Source: Chloroflexota bacterium (lineage in GTDB: Archaea; Iainarchaeota; Iainarchaeia; Iainarchaeales; GCA-2688035). From it: DNA of 6,081 nt. The first letter of the stretch is position 1. Each line of letters opens with the position of its first letter. The translations under genes and the position numbers were made by a program. The stretch spans positions 1 to 6,081 of the forward strand of contig DAOWAC010000061.1 of NCBI GenBank assembly GCA_030634785.1, given 5' to 3'. Below are positions 1 to 4,560 of this stretch, piece after piece. Under the pieces are notes generated by a model that worked only from the letters and a program-made list of their open reading frames with translations, did not search any database and had not been told where the DNA came from.

Positions 1-1
1 A

Positions 2-1120
2 GAATTTTTAAAGAAATTCTCAGACCACACAGTCGAACTCTTAAGATTTACTCCAGCAAAAAAACCACTCTTGCCAGAAAAACTAATGTGGCACTATATT
101 AGTGGTTTTAAGAAAAGTTCACAAAAAGCAGGCTTGGAGGGAACAATAGAATTTGACGACATTGTAAAAAACATTGAAAGAATAACAGAAACAATTGACT
201 CCAACAGCAATTCAGAAAAAGCAAGATACAGACCCCACCTGTTTTTAGAAAAACTTACCCAAATAAGAGGTTCAGACAAACACCTTGTATTTATTTCAGA
301 AACACAGGAAGAAATTTGCATAAAACCATTTGAAATAAACACAGAAACACTTTCAAGCGGTCTAACAACAGTAGAAACACTAAAACAGTTCCACAGCACA
401 ATATTGTTCTCTGCAACAATAGGAGACGAAAACCTGTTTATGGAAGAATTTGGTTTAAACAAACAACAAACAAAAGTCTTCAAACTAAGTCACATGCCAC
501 ACGAAAACCTTGTTTTAATAATTGACACCGAACTTGATTCAACCTTTAAAAAAAGAATGGAAAATGCTTCAAAATACGCAAAAAAAGTAAAACTCTTACT
601 AGAACAAGATTCTTCACTATTAGTAAGCTGCTGCAACCAGTTTGAAACAGACCAATTAATTGAAGCAATTTCAGAAATGGAAAGCGGACAAGATATTGAA
701 AACCTTTCAGCAGAAAAACCATACGCAATAAACATCAGAACAAAACATGCAAGAAGCACAAACAAAGCAAGCAAAGTAAGAAACTGCATTGTAATAGGAC
801 TACCCTTGCCAGATTATTCAGATTTTTACTTTGAACAAAGAAAAAAATACCTGGAAGAAAAATACGGAAAAAAACACGCAGGAAAACTAATTAACAGAAA
901 AGCAGTTGATTTAGCAGTACAATTAATGGGAAGAATTACAAGAGACCTAAAAAACCCCAAAGTACTCGTACTAGCAGACAAACGCTACAAAAACGATTAC
1001 TTCCTACAAGACTTTTACTACGAAATAATTCCCAAATATCTAAAGCCATACATTAAAATTGTAAAAAACAATTACGGACTCAAAGAAGAACTAATCAAGT
1101 TTAAGGAAAAACTCAAGTAA
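2..1120 (+). CDS. XPD/Rad3-like superfamily 2 helicase, C-terminal part (5' truncated by window edge)
   Basis: The reading frame is open from the first complete codon at position 2, so 372 residues of a longer gene are visible. The N-terminal ATPase motifs (Walker A, DEAH) must lie upstream. Visible parts follow the XPD/Rad3/DinG order: a region like the end of the insertion domains, motif III TILFSATIG near codons 136-145, a motif IV-like stretch (SSLLVSCCNQFE), the strand and loop CIVIGLPLPDYSDFYFEQRKKYL, and motif VI QLMGRITRD followed by VLVLADKRY. Family members are ATP-dependent 5'-3' DNA helicases used in repair or replication. The usual motif V signature (G..F.EG.D) is not evident; KHARSTNKASK sits in its place. 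Codon use is strongly A-ending (lysine almost always AAA). The gene ends about 110 bp before the next one and no clear terminator follows. The exact subfamily is uncertain. Confidence 0.82.
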   Translation, partial: EFLKKFSDHTVELLRFTPAKKPLLPEKLMWHYISGFKKSSQKAGLEGTIEFDDIVKNIERITETIDSNSNSEKARYRPHLFLEKLTQIRGSDKHLVFISETQEEICIKPFEINTETLSSGLTTVETLKQFHSTILFSATIGDENLFMEEFGLNKQQTKVFKLSHMPHENLVLIIDTELDSTFKKRMENASKYAKKVKLLLEQDSSLLVSCCNQFETDQLIEAISEMESGQDIENLSAEKPYAINIRTKHARSTNKASKVRNCIVIGLPLPDYSDFYFEQRKKYLEEKYGKKHAGKLINRKAVDLAVQLMGRITRDLKNPKVLVLADKRYKNDYFLQDFYYEIIPKYLKPYIKIVKNNYGLKEELIKFKEKLK

Positions 1121-1191
1121 CTGCTACATAATAATTCACCGGAAACTTGGTCTTTCAAAGCGGTTTTAAATGCCAAAAAACTAATTCAGGT

Positions 1192-1228
1192 TTTATATAA
1201 CCTTTGGCGTTATATATTAACAGGTGGT
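1192..1228 (+). promoter_or_regulatory. Promoter, operator-like inverted repeat and RBS of the winged-helix gene
   Basis: A TATA box TTTATATA lies at 1192-1199, placing transcription start near 1220. A perfect inverted repeat TATATAAC (1194-1201), 7-nt spacer, GTTATATA (1209-1216) overlaps the TATA box and runs almost to the expected start, the usual position for a repressor site. A Shine-Dalgarno-like AGGTGGT (1222-1228) sits 4 nt before ATG 1233. A second TATA-like element, TTTTAAAT at 1164-1171, could be an additional upstream promoter. Binding by the downstream winged-helix protein is inferred from position only. Confidence 0.6.
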
Positions 1229-1232
1229 AAAG

Positions 1233-1592
1233 ATGGAAAAACTTGTAATCAAAATCGGAGCCGACCAAATGAAAGAACTTAAAGACGTTTTTGATAACCC
1301 AAAAAAGTATTCTTTTTCAAACACTCACACTCTCTTTTTGGACACAAGCGAAGACCTTTACAGGCTACTTTCCCCTCAAAGACTTGAATTGCTTAGAAGG
1401 TTAATCAAATATCAATCTGAGAAAAAAACAGTCGGCGAATTAGCTAGAGAACTGGGTCGAAAACAGGAAGCAATAAGCAGGGACGCTTCCTTTCTTGCAA
1501 TGCACAAAATGATTAAAAAAATCAAGAAAAAAAGAGAAGTTTACCTGAAACCAATGTTCAAATCACTTGAGATAAGATTTGCAACAGCATAA
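1233..1592 (+). CDS. Winged-helix transcriptional regulator, HVO_A0114-like
   Basis: This 119-residue protein has an N-terminal segment of about 45 residues, then LSPQRLELLRRLIKY (46-60) and a helix-turn-helix: TVGELARELG (66-75) followed by the recognition helix RKQEAISRDASFLAMHKMI (76-94). A basic wing (KKIKKKREVYLKP) and a C-terminal strand SLEIRFA follow. The order and the 'L.P.RLELLR ... ELA..LGR ... RD' pattern resemble the archaeal HVO_A0114 family of putative DNA-binding proteins, often found beside toxin-like genes. ATG 1233 is chosen over GTG 1224 because the AGGTGGT ribosome site would otherwise lie inside the gene. It is probably a self-regulating repressor, since its promoter carries a perfect inverted repeat. 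A 49-residue ORF follows after 17 nt. The family assignment is from recognition of the pattern, not a search. Confidence 0.72.
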   Translation: MEKLVIKIGADQMKELKDVFDNPKKYSFSNTHTLFLDTSEDLYRLLSPQRLELLRRLIKYQSEKKTVGELARELGRKQEAISRDASFLAMHKMIKKIKKKREVYLKPMFKSLEIRFATA

Positions 1593-1609
1593 TAACGCCA
1601 ATCTCCTGT

Positions 1610-1759
1610 ATGGCAGAATTCTTTTCAACCATTGAAACAAACATTGCCTTTAAAGAAGAATTGCTGAAATCTCTCAAAGATTTGGAGGACGCAAGACATT
1701 TGAGGATAATTTACTCAGAAAAGCTTGACAAAAACAAAATAGTCATTTCTTACTTGTAA
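1610..1759 (+). CDS. Small hypothetical protein (49 residues) downstream of the winged-helix gene
   Basis: An ATG at 1610 opens a 49-residue ORF ending with TAA at 1757-1759. It begins 17 nt after the regulator's stop and ends 6 nt before the next gene's TATA box, so it neatly fills the gap between two units. The product starts MAEFFSTIETNIAFKEELL, has a charged probably helical middle (LLKSLKDLEDARHL) and ends in a strand-like KNKIVISYL. No membrane segment or signal peptide is visible and I do not recognise a family. No clear Shine-Dalgarno site precedes it, so translation would depend on coupling to the upstream gene. It may be the regulator's partner, or a remnant of a larger gene. Confidence 0.45.
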   Translation: MAEFFSTIETNIAFKEELLKSLKDLEDARHLRIIYSEKLDKNKIVISYL

Positions 1760-1765
1760 GAAAAT

Positions 1766-1803
1766 CTTATATACTAGTTTGTGTCTATTTGTATTGAGGT
1801 GAT
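1766..1803 (+). promoter_or_regulatory. Promoter and strong RBS of the AbrB/PIN operon
   Basis: The TATA box CTTATATA lies at 1766-1773, placing transcription start near 1795. The ribosome site GAGGTGAT (1796-1803), an 8-nt match to the expected complement of the 16S 3' end, sits 3 nt before ATG 1807. Between them TTTGT occurs twice exactly 10 bp apart (1778-1782 and 1788-1792), which might be an operator for the antitoxin, but the motif is short. Confidence 0.65.
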
Positions 1804-1806
1804 ATA

Positions 1807-2055
1807 ATGCATACATCTGTTGAGACAACAAAAATGTCTACAAAGGGTCAGGTGACCATTCCAAAGGAAACAAGGGATTTTACTGAAAGCGGGACTGAAA
1901 CAATTTTTACAGTTTTTCCGCTGAACAAGGAAACGATTATTTTGAAAAAGCTAAACAAGCAAAAGATTGTTGGAGAATTCAGGGCTTTGAGGGCAAAGGT
2001 TAAAAGCAAGATTTCTGAGGCGGAAGTGAATGAAATCGTCCACAAGGCAAGGTAA
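1807..2055 (+). CDS. AbrB/SpoVT-type antitoxin (VapB-like)
   Basis: This 82-residue protein has the AbrB swapped-hairpin DNA-binding signature near its N-terminus: TKMSTKGQVTIPKETRDF (8-25), followed by strands around TIFTVFPLNKETIILKKL. The C-terminal part (from about residue 50, KQKIVGEFRALRAKVKSKISEAEVNEIVHKAR) is charged and helical. It is the kind of tail that wraps around and inhibits a PIN toxin. Compared with the usual 'F.GI.PGD.V.F' loop, the segment FTESGTETIF is about two residues shorter. The start is fixed by the strong ribosome site just upstream. The 3' end overlaps the PIN gene by 26 nt in another frame, a typical antitoxin-toxin arrangement. In known systems the antitoxin, alone or in complex with its toxin, represses their shared promoter. 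Confidence 0.85.
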   Translation: MHTSVETTKMSTKGQVTIPKETRDFTESGTETIFTVFPLNKETIILKKLNKQKIVGEFRALRAKVKSKISEAEVNEIVHKAR

Positions 2056-2467
2056 GCCCAAGCTGGTTTTGGATACTAATATTCTTGTTTCTGCTTTGAT
2101 TGCAAGAGAGGGTCAACCGGCAAAAGTTTTTGAAAAACTAATTCTTGGCGAGGTTGAAAACAATTCTAGCAAGGAAATAATCGGTGAGCTAAAAGAAGTT
2201 TTTGGACGAAAGGAAATTACAAAGAGAACAACAGCAAAGGCAAGGCAATTTATCTTAAGGCATTATTTGAACAACTCTATTCAGGTTCTTCCAAAAAGCA
2301 GGATAAAGGTTGTTGAACATGACTCAGACAACAAATTCCTTGAAGTAGCAGTGGAAGCAAAAGCACAGTTTATTATAACAGGTGACCAGCACCTGTTAAA
2401 ATTGAAGAAATTCAATGAAATTAAAATAATAACAGCAAAACAGTTTATGGAAAGCGATAGAATTTAA
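2030..2467 (+). CDS. PIN-domain ribonuclease toxin (VapC-like, PIN_3 type)
   Basis: This 145-residue protein is a single PIN domain. It opens with KLVLDTNILVSALI (first acidic residue D15), has a middle acidic residue E53 in KEIIGELKEVF, and then EHDSDNKFLEVAVEAKAQFIITGDQHLLKL. That last stretch carries D98, D100 and D119, the typical 'DN.FLE.A ... TGD..LL' pattern of the family of putative toxin PIN proteins. All acidic positions expected for metal binding are present, so an active RNA-cutting enzyme is likely. ATG 2030 lies within the antitoxin gene and gives ten residues before the first strand; a purine-rich GGAAGTGA directly precedes it, and there is no better ATG or GTG start nearby. 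Translation is probably coupled to the antitoxin. The RNA target cannot be read from the sequence. Confidence 0.87.
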   Translation: MKSSTRQGKPKLVLDTNILVSALIAREGQPAKVFEKLILGEVENNSSKEIIGELKEVFGRKEITKRTTAKARQFILRHYLNNSIQVLPKSRIKVVEHDSDNKFLEVAVEAKAQFIITGDQHLLKLKKFNEIKIITAKQFMESDRI

Positions 2468-2498
2468 CTGATATCACCATCTCAGAGTACCCATTCAA

Positions 2499-2516
2499 TT
2501 TTTTTGTTAACTTTTT
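2499..2516 (+). terminator. Possible oligo-T terminator of the AbrB/PIN operon
   Basis: Runs of seven T (2499-2505) and five T (2512-2516) follow the PIN stop codon by about 30-50 nt, in the gap facing a gene on the opposite strand. Archaeal RNA polymerase commonly terminates at such T tracts without a hairpin. No stem-loop was seen. The second run reaches the last codon of the opposing gene. Confidence 0.45.
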
Positions 2517-3060
2517 AACAGTTTACAAATTTGAATTCGGCTGGTTCTCTAAAGCCTCTTTTTAGTAAAATATCTCTTTCTTTTAGTAAACAGCTTCTGT
2601 TGTGGGCTATTGCTTTGTTTAGGTTTCCATTTTCCCATGCTTTCATGCAAAGCAGGCCATTGTCATTGAATGGGTCTCCGTATTGTGGAATACTAAGCAT
2701 TTTGACTGCATTTTTCTTTGCTTCAAATTTTTCTTTGTTTAATTCTCTTTCAAATAAATGTTTTGTTTTTAGGTTGTGAAAAAGGACACCTCTTTCAAAA
2801 TCACAGTTAAAGGCATGAAATGGTTTTGTTAAATTGTTTAATACTGTGGAAAGTCTTTCCATTAATTTGGTTAAGTCTTTGGTTGTCTGAGCTGTTAAAA
2901 TTCTTAGTTCTTGTTTGTTAATGTATCCAAATATTACCGGCTGAATGTTTGCATACTGTCTTGAATCACTAAAACCTCTTGAAAAGCCTCCAATGGTTTC
3001 AATGTCAATAATTGTTCCATCAAAAGCATGCTCGTTTTTTTCACAGTGTTCAAGAATCAT
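2515..3060 (-). CDS. RNase H-fold 3'-5' exonuclease-like protein (DEDD type), third acidic residue apparently missing
   Basis: The protein has 181 residues from ATG 3060; TTG 3066 would add two. The N-terminal TIIDIETIGGFSR carries D19 and E21, the Exo I 'DxE' signature of DnaQ/YprB-like exonucleases. It is followed by strands IQPVIFGYI and LRILTAQ, then an Exo II-like PFHAFNCDFERG (D87). Near the C-terminus, IAHNRSCLLKERDILL (about 151-166) resembles the Exo III motif 'HN..DV..L', but cysteine (C157) stands where the catalytic aspartate is expected; D163 is six residues on. The domain is compact and ends soon after. Enzymes of this fold trim DNA or RNA with two metal ions; this copy may be inactive or use another residue. 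It is transcribed divergently from the RelE-type unit and convergently with the PIN operon. Fold assignment is by motif recognition. Confidence 0.6.
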   Translation of the reverse strand: MILEHCEKNEHAFDGTIIDIETIGGFSRGFSDSRQYANIQPVIFGYINKQELRILTAQTTKDLTKLMERLSTVLNNLTKPFHAFNCDFERGVLFHNLKTKHLFERELNKEKFEAKKNAVKMLSIPQYGDPFNDNGLLCMKAWENGNLNKAIAHNRSCLLKERDILLKRGFREPAEFKFVNC

Positions 3061-3092
3061 TCGCAATCACAGTTAATCAAAAGAGTCATGGG

Positions 3093-3100
3093 TATTAAAA
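3093..3100 (-). promoter_or_regulatory. Probable TATA box of the exonuclease-like gene
   Basis: On the minus strand TTTTAATA lies 36 nt before ATG 3060, predicting a start of transcription near 3070. A weak GTGAT ribosome-site match precedes the start codon. It shares the short divergent region with the antitoxin promoter, so the two could influence each other. Confidence 0.4.
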
Positions 3101-3126
3101 CAATTGCGGAAGCTGGTTCCGATGAC

Positions 3127-3163
3127 TTTATATACTTCTGTATACCTATGTATACTTGGTGAT
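3127..3163 (+). promoter_or_regulatory. Promoter, 10-bp-periodic TATAC operator and RBS of the RelE-type operon
   Basis: The TATA box TTTATATA lies at 3127-3134. TATAC occurs at 3131-3135, 3141-3145 and 3151-3155, exactly one helical turn apart; the second and third are preceded by G, giving GTATAC palindromes. The repeats run from the TATA box across the expected transcription start near 3155. The ribosome site GGTGAT (3158-3163) sits 4 nt before TTG 3168. Direct repeats at this spacing fit binding by several ribbon-helix-helix dimers on one DNA face. Control by the antitoxin encoded here is inferred. Confidence 0.68.
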
Positions 3164-3167
3164 TGTT

Positions 3168-3407
3168 TTGGCGTCTACTACTATTAGGCTTGAAACCAGT
3201 ACTAAGAATGGTCTTGAGTTGCTTAAAGAGCATAAGAGAGAGGCTTTTGATGAGGTTGTTTCCAAGCTTCTGGCTCTTGTTCCTGAAGGGGATGAGGAAG
3301 GCAAGTATTCTGATAAGTTTAGGGCTGGTTTACTGGATGCCTTGTTTGATGCAAATCAAGGGGAATATGTTTCGCTTGGCGGATTAAAGAAGGGCCTTGG
3401 GCTTTGA
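3168..3407 (+). CDS. Ribbon-helix-helix-like antitoxin partner of the RelE-type toxin
   Basis: The 79-residue protein begins MASTTIRLETSTKNGLELLKEH, followed by KREAFDEVVSKLLALVPE. This 'TTIR(L/V)...TK..LE.LK....E.FDEV...LL' pattern is common in archaeal VapB/RelB-like antitoxins with an N-terminal DNA-binding strand and two helices. The C-terminal half (EGKYSDKFRAGLLDALFDANQGEYVSLGGLKKGLGL) is the likely toxin-binding part. TTG 3168 is chosen because GGTGAT lies 4 nt upstream; TTG 3156 or GTG 3159 would place that site inside the gene. Seven of eight lysines use AAG, unlike the AAA-rich helicase and the partner toxin. The toxin ATG follows the stop by 2 nt. Assignment rests on pattern and on the toxin next door. 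Confidence 0.7.
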   Translation: MASTTIRLETSTKNGLELLKEHKREAFDEVVSKLLALVPEGDEEGKYSDKFRAGLLDALFDANQGEYVSLGGLKKGLGL

Positions 3408-3409
3408 AC

Positions 3410-3664
3410 ATGTGGCGGCTTGTTTTTACCAAAAGGGCTGAAAAGGATTTTTTTCGCCTGGAAAAAGAGGTTTCCAAAAGAATTATTGCAAAACTTGAAA
3501 AAACAACAAAGGGTCCAAAACAGCATTTTTCTCTGGTTAAAGGAACCGGCTATTGCAAGCTCAGGATTGGAGATTTCAGAGTACTTGTTGTTTTGCAGCA
3601 CACCAAAAAACTAATTGATGTAAGAAGGGTTGGCCACAGAAGAAACATCTACAAAAACCTTTAA
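3410..3664 (+). CDS. RelE/ParE-family toxin
   Basis: From ATG 3410 the product has 84 residues, the normal size for this family. It shows the full RelE/ParE order: strand MWRLVFTKRAEKDFFRL (1-17), helix KEVSKRIIAKLEK, the central strands LVKGTGYCKLRIGDFRVLVVLQ (43-64), then LIDVRRVGHRRNIYKNL. The terminal GHRRNIY, with H76, R77, R78 and Y81, plus R52 and R57, matches the basic and aromatic residues that RelE-type mRNA nucleases use in the ribosomal A site. ParE members instead poison gyrase, but the retained C-terminal arginines and tyrosine favour an mRNA nuclease. TTG 3404 is an alternative start overlapping the antitoxin stop. The gene is co-transcribed with the antitoxin and probably translationally coupled. 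Confidence 0.85.
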   Translation: MWRLVFTKRAEKDFFRLEKEVSKRIIAKLEKTTKGPKQHFSLVKGTGYCKLRIGDFRVLVVLQHTKKLIDVRRVGHRRNIYKNL

Positions 3665-3676
3665 GGCTGCATCATG

Positions 3677-4381
3677 TCAGAACATGGTTCTGTCGTATGT
3701 GCCTATCATGTCGTAAAAGCAGGGCTTTCTTCTCCCGTATTTTACATATCTTAGTCTTACACTGCCTCTGCCAATACTTTTTGCAAGGTATTCCAGCATT
3801 TGGGACATGTTTTGGTTTCCAAACATCTTGTTGACGGCTTTTGCCGAGTCTTGCCTGAAGCGTCCTTTGATTATTTTGCAGAATTTTTTTTCTGCCCCTC
3901 CAACCATAAATATTTTGTCTTTTCCTTGGAGATAGTTGTATTTTTCTTCTTTGTATATACGAATATTTGTATCATGACCCAAGCCGTGAATCTTTACCTG
4001 TCCAAAGCTTTGAATTGATTCCCTTAAGCCTACTTTTTGCAGCATAATCCCATAGCCTCCTGCAAAGGAATTTATGCGTCCTGTAATTTCTTTGAGTTTT
4101 TCTTTGGATAAATTTTTTGTGACGAATTCCTGCCGGTCTAAGTTTGATCTTGCTATTACCCTTTTTGTGCCTGTAATATCCCTGATGCTTACATTGCCTT
4201 CTTTGAAATATTTTGCCGGCTCAAACCTTACTCCAAACTTTTTGCACATTCTCTGAAGTGTCATTGTTCCCTCAATTTTTTCCAAATACCCTGCTTTTTT
4301 GAAAGGGGTTTCAAAAGCGGTTTTTTTACCAACCTTTTTCTTGTTTTTCAAAACCTTTTTGGGTTTTTTCACCAAAGCCAT
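3677..4381 (-). CDS. Lysine-rich protein of unknown function (234 residues)
   Basis: I do not recognise this protein. The first 20 residues contain ten lysines (MALVKKPKKVLKNKKKVGKK), a flexible basic tail as in RNA- or DNA-binding proteins. The rest looks folded: TLQRMCKKFGVRFEPAKYF (41-59), NVSIRDITGTKRVIARSNLDRQEFVTKNLSKEKLKEI, a glycine-rich INSFAGGYGIMLQKVGL (103-119), QVKIHGLGHDTNIRIY (128-143), YLQGKDKIFMVGGAEKKF (150-167), and a basic C-terminal part GRGSVRLRYVKYGRRKPCFYDMIGTYDRTMF. There is no signal peptide or membrane segment. The coding quality is good and it has its own promoter, so the gene is very likely real. It converges on the RelE toxin gene with a 12-bp gap. A nucleic-acid-binding role is a guess from charge alone. 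Confidence 0.75.
   Translation of the reverse strand: MALVKKPKKVLKNKKKVGKKTAFETPFKKAGYLEKIEGTMTLQRMCKKFGVRFEPAKYFKEGNVSIRDITGTKRVIARSNLDRQEFVTKNLSKEKLKEITGRINSFAGGYGIMLQKVGLRESIQSFGQVKIHGLGHDTNIRIYKEEKYNYLQGKDKIFMVGGAEKKFCKIIKGRFRQDSAKAVNKMFGNQNMSQMLEYLAKSIGRGSVRLRYVKYGRRKPCFYDMIGTYDRTMF
3678..3692. repeat. Perfect 6-bp inverted repeat at a convergent gene junction
   Basis: CAGAAC (3678-3683), ATG loop, GTTCTG (3687-3692) can form a hairpin. It covers the last codons and most of the stop codon of the 234-residue gene and lies 14 nt beyond the RelE toxin stop. It may help end transcription from both sides, but no T tract follows on either strand. Confidence 0.35.
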
Positions 4382-4401
4382 ACTAAATTCATGCCTTCAA
4401 G

Positions 4402-4410
4402 GTATTTAAC
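4402..4410 (-). promoter_or_regulatory. TATA box of the 234-residue gene (near-leaderless transcript)
   Basis: Read on the minus strand, GAAAA precedes GTTAAATAC, a BRE-plus-TATA-like pair centred about 25 nt before ATG 4381. Transcription would therefore begin at or very near the start codon, as in leaderless archaeal mRNAs. No convincing ribosome site is present. Confidence 0.5.
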
Positions 4411-4470
4411 TTTTCCCAGTTCTCGAGTCTGCGAATGCTGTGCCAATTTAATTTCAATTATTTTTTTCTC

Positions 4471-4494
4471 AAAAGCTTGTTTTCAACCGCTTTT
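4471..4494. other. Possible hairpin in the gap between coaW and the 234-residue gene
   Basis: The 179-bp gap (4382-4560) contains no supported gene. AAAAGCTTG (4471-4479), a TTTT loop, then CAA and GCTTTT interrupted by two unpaired C can form a 9-bp stem. It lies about 70-90 nt past the coaW stop and could be its terminator on the minus strand, although only four U follow within the stem itself. On the plus strand the end of the same segment (TTTTAAT, from 4491) also resembles a TATA element. Confidence 0.25.
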
Positions 4495-4560
4495 AATACT
4501 TTTCAGGGGTTTAATTTTTTATGTCTGAAAAGCCATAGTAAATTCACGTTTTTGATTATT

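Noticed and set aside
94..789. Minus-strand open frames opposite the helicase gene
   Set aside because: They are antisense to the conserved helicase motifs, with the cysteine-, phenylalanine- and serine-rich composition typical of mirrored A-rich coding DNA.
2531..2779. Plus-strand open frame opposite the exonuclease-like gene
   Set aside because: No promoter, ribosome site or recognisable motif; the minus-strand frame carries the DxE and D motifs.
3163..3387. Overlapping plus-strand frame within the RHH antitoxin gene
   Set aside because: The antitoxin frame has the family pattern, ribosome site and operon spacing; the other frame has none of these.
4309..4329. AAAGCGGTTT motif, which also occurs at 1157-1166 and inverted near 4485-4494
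   Set aside because: One copy is inside the lysine-rich coding start of the 234-residue gene and the others are in AT-rich promoter-like DNA; three short matches are not enough to call a repeat family.
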